Source of the DNA: DAOPXV01 sp035352535
Lineage (GTDB): Bacteria; Muiribacteriota; UBA9980
Length of the DNA: 64,000 nt
Direction: 5' to 3'
Assembly (NCBI GenBank): GCA_964545075.1
Contig: CAZJFS010000004.1
Span: 1 to 64,000 of the forward strand
Shown: positions 16,867 to 25,203 of the stretch, piece by piece
Numbering within the stretch: position 1 is the first letter of the stretch
Layout of the letters: every line of letters starts with the position of its first letter
Notes under the pieces: model-generated
What the model saw: only the letters and a program-made list of their open reading frames with translations
The model's database searches: none
What the model was told of the DNA's origin: nothing
Program-made: the position numbers and the translations under genes

Positions 16867-19160
16867 TTAAAATGGGATTTTTTTCAATAAAAAGTAAATT
16901 GATAATGGCATTTTTATTCGTTGCGATAATTCCGCTTTCGATATTGTCTTTTCAGAATTTGAAGGAATACAGGGCGGAACTTTTCGGCATCTCATCTCAA
17001 AAACTCATCGCGGGAGCGCAATTCACTTCAGGAAGACTGAACGCGTTCATAATCGATAACTTAAATGATATAAACACCGAATCGCAATTTCCTAGTTATC
17101 GCGAATTCATCCTTGGCGATGAGCGGTTCAGGTCATCAATTGCGCCTCATTTGCTGTCGATAATGCGAATACTTGAACGCCGCGAATATCAGCTATATAT
17201 CCGGTCATATTTCATAATAGATTTAAAAGGCATTGTCGTATTGTCCATTGATCCGGCAAATATCGGAAGGAACCTTTCATCATGTGAATTTTTTAAAAAG
17301 ACGGTTCAAGAAAATTATTCGGTTTTTACCATTGAAGCCGCCGGCAAGTCCGATGTAAATGGCGTCTTTTTCAGCGCGCCCGTTCGCGATGAAGCCGGCG
17401 TTCCCGTGGGCGTCGGATGTATTCAGTACAATTTTTCAATACTTTCAAGGCTCATATCGGAAGGCAATCGTCTGGGCGGCGAAGGCACGTTCGCTCTGCT
17501 TCTGGATAGCGCTGGCGAATTGATCGCAAGTAGTGGATTTTTGGAAGCCGGACACTTTAAAATAGACAATAAAGAATTGAACGTGTCGTCGCTTTTGGCG
17601 TCGCCGTTATCGATAGATGGCATAAGATATTTCGGCGTAACGTCAGGCGAAATTGTACAGAAAAAATGGATGATTAAATATATTCAGCCGGCGGACCTTT
17701 ATCTAAAATCCGTTCAGGCCCACTTTAATTTCATGTTAATGTTCAACGGCGTCGTGGCTATTATAATCACCATGCTCGCTTATTTTATAGGCAAAAAGAT
17801 AACCGCGCCAGTTGTTGAATTGACGGATGCCGTTTCGAAACTTTCGCTCGACGGGCTTGACACGGAGATAAAGGTTAAAAGTGACGATGAAATAGGAGTG
17901 CTGGCTGTATCGTTCAATCAAATGGCGAAAAGATTGAAAGTCGCTTTCGATGAAAGAAAAAAAGTTGAGAATGAGATAATTGCGGCCAAAGATGCCGCTG
18001 AAAAAGCAAGCAAAATAAAAAGCCAGTTTCTGGCGAATATGAGCCATGAGCTCCGAACGCCGATGAACGGCATAATTGGTTTTAACCAGATGCTTCAATA
18101 CACGGACCCGACGGTGCGGCAAAAAGAATTTATAGATTTGATAAAAACTTCCTCCGAGCACCTGCTTGAAATCATAAGCGATATACTTGACATTTCAAAG
18201 ATCGAATCCGGAAAACTATGCCTGGTGAACGATGAGTTCGATTTACGTCAGCTTGTCGATCAAACCATTGATTTTTTCAAGCCGCATTTTTCTAAAAAAT
18301 CCATAAGTCTCGTCCTGAATTATTCCGTGCCGATCAATAGCATGTTTATTGGCGACCGGGTCCGCGTAAAACAAATATTAATGAATCTTTTGTCGAATTC
18401 GCTGAAATTCACTCATAGCGGCTCGGTCGAACTGTCAGTTATGGAATTAAAGTCTCAAAATGAATCGTCAATGGTACGCTTTATCATATCTGACACCGGC
18501 ATCGGAATAAGCGAAGACAAGATATCGGAAATATTCAATATGTTTTATCAGATCGACGGCACGACGACCAAATCATATCAAGGCACCGGCATCGGGCTTT
18601 CTATAGTGAAAGAGCTTGTCGGCCTTATGAACGGAAATATTCACGTGGAAAGCAAAATAAATTCCGGAAGCAAATTCATGATCGATATTCAATTGGCGCC
18701 TTCGAACCTGAAACATCAAAATGACTTAGCGGCTGACGTGTTTGACATGTCAAAAGCTCTCGACGGCGTTAAAATGAAAGTGCTTCTTGTTGACGACGAT
18801 AAAACGAGCTATTTTCTCATGAGCTATCTTCTTCAAAATACCGCATGCACTCTTGAAACGGCCGAAAACGGCCGCGAGGGTCTGGAAAAACTTTTGAACG
18901 CCGAATTTGATATCGTTTTGATGGATATTCAGATGCCTGAAATAGACGGCGTCGGCGTCATAAAAACGATCCGCGGGCGCGAATCGGCCGGAGTAAAACA
19001 CCTTCCGATTATAGTCATTTCCGCTTACGCCACATCGGAAGACGTTGAAAAATTCCTTGCGTCCGGCGCCGACGATTATATATCCAAACCCATTGATTTC
19101 GATATATTTTTCACCAAACTGAAAACATTCTTCAAAGCGGGCCATGGGAACGGTATTTAA
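16863..19160 (+). CDS. Membrane hybrid histidine kinase (Cache-HAMP-HisKA-HATPase-REC)
   Basis: 765 residues. TM1 is at residues about 8-25. A periplasmic sensor of about 250 residues (dCache-like, with YFIIDLKGIVVLSIDP and GVFFSAPVRDEAG) follows. TM2 is near 285-307, HAMP about 308-360. The phospho-acceptor His is in FLANMSHELRTPMNGIIGF. HATPase boxes are NLLSNSLKFT, DTGIGISEDK and GTGIGLSI. The C-terminal receiver has VLLVDDDK, phospho-Asp in VLMDIQMPEIDG and Lys in YISKPID. All catalytic residues are present. It is coupled to the binding protein upstream and followed after 2 nt by an archaemetzincin gene. A GTG start at 16863 or ATG at 16872 are both possible; neither has a clear ribosome site, consistent with coupling. 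Confidence 0.88.
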   Translation: MIKMGFFSIKSKLIMAFLFVAIIPLSILSFQNLKEYRAELFGISSQKLIAGAQFTSGRLNAFIIDNLNDINTESQFPSYREFILGDERFRSSIAPHLLSIMRILERREYQLYIRSYFIIDLKGIVVLSIDPANIGRNLSSCEFFKKTVQENYSVFTIEAAGKSDVNGVFFSAPVRDEAGVPVGVGCIQYNFSILSRLISEGNRLGGEGTFALLLDSAGELIASSGFLEAGHFKIDNKELNVSSLLASPLSIDGIRYFGVTSGEIVQKKWMIKYIQPADLYLKSVQAHFNFMLMFNGVVAIIITMLAYFIGKKITAPVVELTDAVSKLSLDGLDTEIKVKSDDEIGVLAVSFNQMAKRLKVAFDERKKVENEIIAAKDAAEKASKIKSQFLANMSHELRTPMNGIIGFNQMLQYTDPTVRQKEFIDLIKTSSEHLLEIISDILDISKIESGKLCLVNDEFDLRQLVDQTIDFFKPHFSKKSISLVLNYSVPINSMFIGDRVRVKQILMNLLSNSLKFTHSGSVELSVMELKSQNESSMVRFIISDTGIGISEDKISEIFNMFYQIDGTTTKSYQGTGIGLSIVKELVGLMNGNIHVESKINSGSKFMIDIQLAPSNLKHQNDLAADVFDMSKALDGVKMKVLLVDDDKTSYFLMSYLLQNTACTLETAENGREGLEKLLNAEFDIVLMDIQMPEIDGVGVIKTIRGRESAGVKHLPIIVISAYATSEDVEKFLASGADDYISKPIDFDIFFTKLKTFFKAGHGNGI

Positions 19161-19162
19161 AT

Positions 19163-20140
19163 ATGACATTTCGAGTAAGGGCCCTTATTTATCTCTTTAT
19201 TTTTTTACTGTTTATAATGCAGATTCGTTTCGGCATTTTTTATAAGCGAAAGTTTTCTCCAAGATCCGCCGCTGAAATATCAGCCGCGGTCGGAGACCTT
19301 TCAAAACTCGATATCAAACTAATGAAAACGTTTATGCCTGGCGTCGATTTTAAGCCGATAACGGCGTCCGATATTTCGGGCGAAGGCGCATGGCTTGCCA
19401 ATCACTACGAACCGGGCCAGACATTCAAAGAGTACGAAGCGTCATCGCCTAACGTTCCAGATAAGGCGAGATGCAAAATATACCTTCAACCGCTGGAACT
19501 GTTCACCGGTGAGTCTTTGATATTACTCGATAAATTAAAGATGTTCACCCGGATTTTTTTCGTCATGCCGGTTGAAATTTTAAAGCCGCTGGAATTAAAG
19601 TCGAGATCTAGAATAAACAACCATACGAAAAAACTTCAGTTATTGACCGGAGACCTGCTTTCTAAAATGGAGCGCAATGTTCCGCCTGACGCTTACTGCG
19701 TTCTTGGAATAACGATGACCGATCTCTATCCGAATTACATGTGGAATTTCGTTTTCGGGCAGGCCATGCTTTCAAGGCGGGTGGGCGTATATAGTCTCGC
19801 TCGCTATGATCCGTTTTTCTTCGGCAAAAAAAGAGAGCCCGGCTGGGATACGCTTTTTTTGAACAGAAGCATCAAAGTGCTGGCGCATGAGGCGATTCAC
19901 ATGTTCGGCGTTTATCATTGCGTGCATTATAAATGTCTCATGAACGGATCTAATTCAATGGATGAGAGCGATTCGGCTCCGATGTTTTTATGTCCGGTGT
20001 GCCTCAGAAAACTGCATTATGCGGCTAAATTCGATCCGGCCGAACGCTACCGGAAACTTATGGCTTTTTATAATGAAAATTCGATGAGTTCGGAAGTTAT
20101 GTGGATAAAGAAAAGGCTTGAATTCATAGAAGCGAAATAG
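19163..20140 (+). CDS. amzA: Archaemetzincin-type zinc metalloprotease
   Basis: 325 residues. The family signature is complete: H242-E-A-I-H246-MFGVY-H252-C253, then C258LM, then C277PVC280. This is the archaemetzincin pattern of catalytic HEXXHXXGXXH plus Met-turn and four extra cysteines binding a second zinc. Upstream, PPDAYCVLGITMTDLYP and FVFGQAMLSRRVGVYSLARY match the AMZ core. An N-terminal hydrophobic segment (ALIYLFIFLLFIMQIRFGIF) suggests a signal anchor, so the protease probably faces the periplasm. Archaeal members are shorter (about 180 residues); this length is closer to animal AMZ1/2. It begins 2 nt after the hybrid kinase stop and is the last gene of the operon. Physiological substrates are unknown for the family. 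Confidence 0.85.
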   Translation: MTFRVRALIYLFIFLLFIMQIRFGIFYKRKFSPRSAAEISAAVGDLSKLDIKLMKTFMPGVDFKPITASDISGEGAWLANHYEPGQTFKEYEASSPNVPDKARCKIYLQPLELFTGESLILLDKLKMFTRIFFVMPVEILKPLELKSRSRINNHTKKLQLLTGDLLSKMERNVPPDAYCVLGITMTDLYPNYMWNFVFGQAMLSRRVGVYSLARYDPFFFGKKREPGWDTLFLNRSIKVLAHEAIHMFGVYHCVHYKCLMNGSNSMDESDSAPMFLCPVCLRKLHYAAKFDPAERYRKLMAFYNENSMSSEVMWIKKRLEFIEAK

Positions 20141-20189
20141 TTCGCAATTGGCTTATAAATACGTTGCGTTTGTATTTTAAACGTTATCG

Positions 20190-20218
20190 TTGAAAAAAAA
20201 CACGATATATGATAAAAT
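20190..20218 (+). promoter_or_regulatory. Extended -10 promoter
   Basis: TTGAAA (20190-20195), 17 nt ending in TGA, TAAAAT (20213-20218), about 90 nt before the ATG at 20310. It drives the reductase-like/kinase operon. Confidence 0.7.
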
Positions 20219-20309
20219 TGATCCACAATTTAGTGATCCGTCAACGGATTGGCTAATGTTCTGAACCGAAGTTATAGCCGTTTATATAAATATAATGGAG
20301 GAAAAATTA

Positions 20310-21419
20310 ATGTTGACCATCAAGGACGTTATTTTAGAATCGGAGCCTATAGGTCTTTCAGAAAAGATGATCGCATTTGTACCAGGCGGATCGGTAGAGA
20401 TTGAAACCGCTGAAAAATACGATATAGGAAAAAAATATTATCTGGGTATGGAGCTTGTTACCGGCGATATTTGCGAGATCACGGGTGAGATATCCGAAAA
20501 GCTTTCATCTGATGGTATTAATAAATTAGTTTTTAAGATAACCGATTGCGACGAAAAATTCGCCGCGTTACTTTCGCAGACTATAAATGCCGGCGATAAT
20601 TCATTGCCGGCTGATGGTAAAGAACAGCCGGTATGGGCATATGGCGTGCGTCAGACCAACGGTTCATACGCCGTCATAGTAAATTCACCGGCCGGCTTGC
20701 TTAATGCGGAACAGCTGAAAGCATTATCTGAAATAACAGCGAAAGGTTTCGGCGTCGCTAAGCTCACTCACGCCCAGCGCGTAATTCTTTTGATAAAACC
20801 GGAACAATTAGAAGAAGTTGAAGCAATATTAAAAAAAGTGAATCTTAGAAAAGGCGTGCTGCACCACGGCGTTAGAAATATTCGCGCCTGTTCGGGAGCG
20901 CTTTGTAAATGGTCGGTTAATAACGATGCGATAGGCTTGTCTCTCGAGATCGACAAACAGCTTTATGGTTTTTCAGCCAAATTTGACGTTAAAATAGCCG
21001 TCTCAGACTGCAGCCGGAATTGTTCGGAAAGTTATTGTTCAGATATAGGCTTTATCGGTATCGATGGCAATTATCGCGTGGTCGTCGGCGGTCGCGGCGC
21101 GGGGGTTCCATTCAGGGCGATTGAACTTATACCAAAGCTCGATAAAAAAAAGGTGGTCCCTTTCGCGGTGAAATTTGTCGAATGGTATAAAACCAACGCG
21201 AACGAAAGAGAAAGACTTTGTAGAACGTTGCAACGCATTGGAACCGATATTTTCAACGAGAAAGCTGAAACTGAAAAGTCTATTATAAAAGAAGCGCTTG
21301 AAAATCTCGATTCTAAGGTTCGTTCCGGTGACGGAGTTTCCGAAAGCGCCAGGTTATTTGAACAATATCTTCGCGGCCTCGCGGTTGATAAAATAAGAAG
21401 TCAGTTTCTGGAGGTATAA
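20310..21419 (+). CDS. Nitrite/sulfite reductase-like siroheme-domain protein
   Basis: 369 residues. Residues about 110-370 follow the nitrite/sulfite reductase half-domain plus 4Fe-4S/siroheme domain (AKLTHAQRVILL, HHGVRNIRACSGALCKW, SDCSRNCSESYCSDIGFIG, VVVGGRGAG). Cluster cysteines are C194/C199 and C234/C238. The first pair is CX4C, one residue shorter than the CX5C usual in this family; the second is the normal CX3C. Residues 1-95 form a separate beta-rich domain (YDIGKKYYLGMELVTGD) resembling a degenerate PilZ-like barrel, low confidence. Start: ATG at 20310 after GGAGG; an ATG at 20295 overlaps that ribosome site and is rejected. The CheA-like kinase starts 1 nt after the stop codon, so a sensory rather than assimilatory role is plausible. 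Confidence 0.75.
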   Translation: MLTIKDVILESEPIGLSEKMIAFVPGGSVEIETAEKYDIGKKYYLGMELVTGDICEITGEISEKLSSDGINKLVFKITDCDEKFAALLSQTINAGDNSLPADGKEQPVWAYGVRQTNGSYAVIVNSPAGLLNAEQLKALSEITAKGFGVAKLTHAQRVILLIKPEQLEEVEAILKKVNLRKGVLHHGVRNIRACSGALCKWSVNNDAIGLSLEIDKQLYGFSAKFDVKIAVSDCSRNCSESYCSDIGFIGIDGNYRVVVGGRGAGVPFRAIELIPKLDKKKVVPFAVKFVEWYKTNANERERLCRTLQRIGTDIFNEKAETEKSIIKEALENLDSKVRSGDGVSESARLFEQYLRGLAVDKIRSQFLEV

Positions 21420-21420
21420 A

Positions 21421-23619
21421 ATGGCCGTTGGATCCCATAAAGATGCGTTTCTCGCGCACCAGAAAGTAAAAAAACTATATACGGATAAAGCCGATAATTC
21501 GCTGCCGAAACTTGCTGCCGAAATATTGCTCGAATTCGTTAAAAGTCAGAGGCAGATAGTTTCAAGTAATATTGCCGAAAATATAGTGATCAAAGATATT
21601 GAAAAATACGATCGTGAAAAAGTGAAGGAAGCGTTGGCCGCCGTGGACGGGCTTTGCGGTAAATGCAATGAAAACCATGATAATAACTGTTTCGTGAATC
21701 AGGCTCGACGCGTTCTTATCGCCATGTTTTCAGGCGTCGACGTAAAAGAAAAATTCAACGGCGTTCAAAGCCTCGATGAACTTTTAAAGATAGCGGAAGA
21801 GCTAAAAAAAGAATCGGAAAAAACCGGCAATATCGCTGAAACGCAGGGCGCCGAACCCTTGATAAAACACGCGGGCGCGAATATTGAAAATCTTGAGGCG
21901 ACGTTTGACACAATTAAGGAAATTGTAGGCAAATTAAAGCAGGATTATCACGAACTTAAAGAAAAAGACGTTTTCAGGGCGACATTAATCGATGAAGTAG
22001 TAAACACAATAAAAATGGTCGCCGCGGGGAATTTTTCAAATCCAATGCCTATCCATGAGGATGAGCAGCTTGGAAAAATCTCGTCCGCTTTTAATATGAT
22101 GCTGGAAACAGTCGATCACACATTTAAAAATCTCGACGCCGAAGTCGCGAAACGTTCTTCGGAGCTTAAAATGCTTATGGGAAACGTAAAAATCGGCATT
22201 TTTTCGATCAATCGTGAATTTCGCGTCAACCGGGAGTATTCAAAAGAATGCCTGAAAATATTTGAATGCTCTGAAATAGGCGGGATGAATTTTTTTGACC
22301 TGGTTCATGTTTATGGCAGTGCGCATGATTTCAAAGAAAATATAAAAAAATTTTTCGATCTGTATTTTTTAAATTCAGGCATAGATAGTGAATCGCTTAA
22401 TGCGCTCAATCCGATAGCGGAATATAAATGGAATGAAAAATATCTTCAGTTCACTATGTTTCCGGTATTTTCGTTAACATCCGGCAATGGCGTCGAAAAC
22501 ATCTTGATTCAGGTTGAGGACGTAACCTCGAATAAAATGCTTCAGCTCGAAATCAGCCAGAAGGACATGGAAGCTCGTCAGATAAGGAAAATGGTTCTGG
22601 ACCGGGATGCGTTTTTTGATTTCATGGCGGAAACTTCTAAAATGATAAATTCAATTAAGCGCTTTGAAAATGAACGTATCGGCATGGAAGCGGTTTCGGA
22701 AATATACAGAGTGGCGCATACGATCAAAGGCGGCGCTGGATGTTTTGAGCTTTCCGCGGTTGTAGATCTGATGACGAAATTCGAGGATGATCTTGACAAA
22801 ATTATTAAAAGCGCGAAGCTCGGCCCGAATGAAACGGAAAAAGTCAAAAGCGGTATAGCTTTGGCTGAAAAAGTTTTCGCTGAAACGCGCGATTACTCTT
22901 CGAGAATTTTTGGCAGGAGATCTTTTGATGCGGGCGCGGTTGAATTCAGGTATAAAAAATCGGAGCTTGACAAGATGGTTGGTGAAGTTAGAGCTAATTG
23001 TAATGATCAAACGGCTTTGAAAAAAAGTCTTTCACAATTTTATTGCATTCCCGCAAGAAGGGTTTTCGCGAAAAGTTTTGCGATGGTCGCGCCGCTCGCT
23101 CAGAAACTTGAAAAAGCGGTTGTATTGAACCTGGAAGGCGAAGAAACGGGACTTACATACCTGTTCTCGGACAAGCTTTCAGAAGTGATGCTGCATCTTC
23201 TGAGAAATTCCATCGATCATGGAATAGAATCGCCTGAAGAGAGGCTGTCAACCGGAAAGCCTGAGGAAGGGGTCATATCGGTTAAGATCTCGAAAGATCA
23301 GCAGAGATTTAAATTGGAAGTATCGGATGACGGTCGTGGCCTTGACGCTGAAAAGATAGCCGCAAGCGCCCTTGATAAAAGGATCATTACCGGCGAGCAA
23401 GCTGCATCTTTAACCGAAGCTGAAAAATTAAACCTGATATTTATGCCGGGATTTTCAACCAGATCCGATGTTACTACGACCTCCGGCCGCGGCATCGGAA
23501 TGGATATAGTAAAAAACGCCGTTGAAGAGGGCCTTGGCGGGAAGCTTATAGTGAAAACGCGAAAAGGCAGCGGGACCAGTTTTTTAATTGAATTTCCCGA
23601 CGCCGGAATATCGCAATAA
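21421..23619 (+). CDS. CheA-like histidine kinase with N-terminal Cys/His motif
   Basis: 732 residues, no transmembrane segment. The N-terminal domain (about 1-125) has C79GKC82NENH86DNNC90, a CX2CX3HX3C site that could bind zinc or an Fe-S cluster. A HAMP-like stretch (AAGNFSNPMPIHEDEQLGK) and a PAS-like region follow. The Hpt domain has phospho-His433 in AHTIKGGAGCF. The CheA-type ATPase has LRNSIDHGIESPEER, DDGRGLD and GRGIGMDIVKNAV. It lacks the CheW-like C-terminal domain, so it is not a normal chemoreceptor-coupled CheA. It is translated directly behind the siroheme-reductase-like gene (1-nt gap, GGAGGT ribosome site). The pair may form a redox or sulfur/nitrogen-oxide sensor whose output regulator is not in this operon (inference). 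A terminator follows. Confidence 0.8.
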   Translation: MAVGSHKDAFLAHQKVKKLYTDKADNSLPKLAAEILLEFVKSQRQIVSSNIAENIVIKDIEKYDREKVKEALAAVDGLCGKCNENHDNNCFVNQARRVLIAMFSGVDVKEKFNGVQSLDELLKIAEELKKESEKTGNIAETQGAEPLIKHAGANIENLEATFDTIKEIVGKLKQDYHELKEKDVFRATLIDEVVNTIKMVAAGNFSNPMPIHEDEQLGKISSAFNMMLETVDHTFKNLDAEVAKRSSELKMLMGNVKIGIFSINREFRVNREYSKECLKIFECSEIGGMNFFDLVHVYGSAHDFKENIKKFFDLYFLNSGIDSESLNALNPIAEYKWNEKYLQFTMFPVFSLTSGNGVENILIQVEDVTSNKMLQLEISQKDMEARQIRKMVLDRDAFFDFMAETSKMINSIKRFENERIGMEAVSEIYRVAHTIKGGAGCFELSAVVDLMTKFEDDLDKIIKSAKLGPNETEKVKSGIALAEKVFAETRDYSSRIFGRRSFDAGAVEFRYKKSELDKMVGEVRANCNDQTALKKSLSQFYCIPARRVFAKSFAMVAPLAQKLEKAVVLNLEGEETGLTYLFSDKLSEVMLHLLRNSIDHGIESPEERLSTGKPEEGVISVKISKDQQRFKLEVSDDGRGLDAEKIAASALDKRIITGEQAASLTEAEKLNLIFMPGFSTRSDVTTTSGRGIGMDIVKNAVEEGLGGKLIVKTRKGSGTSFLIEFPDAGISQ

Positions 23620-23650
23620 ACTTTTTAAAAATATTTATATATAACGCGAA

Positions 23651-23694
23651 ATGTAAAAAGACCGGACTAAATGATTAATCCGGTCTTTTTACAT
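23651..23694. terminator. Strong bidirectional terminator
   Basis: ATGTAAAAAGACCGGA and its exact complement TCCGGTCTTTTTACAT flank a short loop. It lies between the convergent CheA-like kinase and amylase genes and serves both. Confidence 0.9.
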
Positions 23695-23709
23695 ATTTTT
23701 GATGGTTTC

Positions 23710-25050
23710 TTACTTTCCGAATACCGCGAAATCGTTTCCGCTCGTTAAGAGTTTATAGCCCGCGGGCGGCTGGAAATCGCGAGGTCCGAGTTTCGCGATT
23801 ATTTTATCGTCGATAGAAGCTACATAAAGGCCGTTTTCGGCGGTCATAATGGTCAACTTGCTGTCGGCTTTTATCTGGTATTTTTTTCTTATCTGTATGA
23901 GTTTTGTTATGGCGTCTTTCAGGTTCCATTCATAAAAATGTTCGGTGAAAACGCATGGCGTTCCTGGATGCGTTAAAATATAGGCGTAACCCTGCATTAC
24001 CTTATCTTTAGGAAACGGCCAATGGCTCTGGGCCGAACCGGTGTCATGGTTGTCGATGAATGTGACGGCTCTGGCGGGCCACCATCCGATAAGCCCTGAC
24101 GCTTTGCCGTCTTTGTCGCGAAGACGGCCGTATTCGCCGCGGACGGCGTATTGAAGGATTCCCTTTGTCGTAAAGTCGAAAGTGGTGGATATTTTTCCTG
24201 CGCCGTCGAGCCAGTTGCAGAGCTGCTGGCGGTGGGCATCCTGGTTAGGGGCCGGCGGGTCGTCGCGGGTCATCATTGATTTTCCGTAGTTCATCGAGGT
24301 CCATAATTCGCCGACTGAAAATTTCGGAGCGGTTTCGGAATCGTAAAGGGCTACGTATTTCGGAGAATAACCTTTTACATAATCGTAGCGCCAGCCATCG
24401 AAACCGACTTTTTTAAGCCAGTTCATCCAGGCGATGATGTCTTTCTGGACCGTCGCGTTGGTGTGGTCTATATCGGGCGCGACGCCGTATTGATCGCCGG
24501 TATCATTGTTTCCGCGGCCGTCGAAATGCTTGTCGTCGCCGCATATCATTTTTTTATCCCATTTAGCGAGACCAGAGGGTGAATCAAAGTTATTCCACAG
24601 GCCGTTTTCGTCCTGCTTCGATGCGCAACGGTGATTTATGACTATGTCGGCGAGTACCGTTATATTGTTTTCATGAAGTTTGTTGATGCAATTTATGAGT
24701 TGATCCTGATTTCCATAAAAAGTGGGCGCTGAACCGGAGCCGAGATCATAGTAATCGACGGGCATGTAGCCCTGCTGACTGACGGAGCGTGTCGCGGGCG
24801 GGAGCCATAGCAGCGTGAAACCGGCGTCGCTGAGTTCTTTAGCCCTGTCGGCTACGAGGTCGTACCATTTAGCCTGCTGGCCGTCATTTTTGGAGTCCCA
24901 GCCAAAGGATTGAAACATTATGTCCGAGCCATCCGAGGCGAAAACGAATGCGAACGAAGGGCAAAGAAGCAAGGAAGCCAATAAGCAGATGAAAACGGAT
25001 AATGATATTTTCACGGTAAAAGTTGATCTTGAAACGTAATTTTTTCTCAT
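23710..25050 (-). CDS. Secreted alpha-amylase, plant-type GH13
   Basis: 446 residues with a signal peptide (KISLSVFICLLASLLLCPSF). GH13 motifs are complete: LADIVINHR (region I), FDGWRYDYVKG with nucleophile D223 (region II), VGELW with acid/base E248 (III) and FIDNHDTGS with D336 (IV). The start SFGWDSKNDGQQAKWYDLV, LLWLPPATRSVSQQGYMP and the C-terminal IAKLGPRDF ... GNDFAVF closely resemble cereal alpha-amylases (subfamily GH13_6-like) rather than typical Bacillus enzymes. It should hydrolyse alpha-1,4-glucans outside the cytoplasm. ATG at 25050 lies 8 nt after GGAG; an ATG two codons earlier is too close. Monocistronic, with a consensus promoter at 25146-25174 and a terminator at 23651. 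Confidence 0.9.
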   Translation of the reverse strand: MRKNYVSRSTFTVKISLSVFICLLASLLLCPSFAFVFASDGSDIMFQSFGWDSKNDGQQAKWYDLVADRAKELSDAGFTLLWLPPATRSVSQQGYMPVDYYDLGSGSAPTFYGNQDQLINCINKLHENNITVLADIVINHRCASKQDENGLWNNFDSPSGLAKWDKKMICGDDKHFDGRGNNDTGDQYGVAPDIDHTNATVQKDIIAWMNWLKKVGFDGWRYDYVKGYSPKYVALYDSETAPKFSVGELWTSMNYGKSMMTRDDPPAPNQDAHRQQLCNWLDGAGKISTTFDFTTKGILQYAVRGEYGRLRDKDGKASGLIGWWPARAVTFIDNHDTGSAQSHWPFPKDKVMQGYAYILTHPGTPCVFTEHFYEWNLKDAITKLIQIRKKYQIKADSKLTIMTAENGLYVASIDDKIIAKLGPRDFQPPAGYKLLTSGNDFAVFGK

Positions 25051-25145
25051 ACACATCGCTCCATAAAAACACTCTAAATACTTGAGAAAACAATAGTTTG
25101 TTAAAAAAACGGCTGAAATAAGACATGTTTTATATTTATAACAAA

Positions 25146-25174
25146 ATTATACAATTTGCATTGAGTTTTGTCAA
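25146..25174 (-). promoter_or_regulatory. Consensus promoter of the amylase gene
   Basis: Minus strand: TTGACA (25174-25169), 17 nt, TATAAT (25151-25146). Both hexamers are perfect. The leader to the ATG is about 95 nt and AT-rich. Confidence 0.85.
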
Positions 25175-25203
25175 GATTTCAAGTGAAACTTTTCCGAATA
25201 AAT

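Noticed and set aside
20295..20309. ATG at 20295 as start of the siroheme-domain gene
   Set aside because: This ATG overlaps the GGAGG ribosome site that is correctly spaced for the ATG at 20310.
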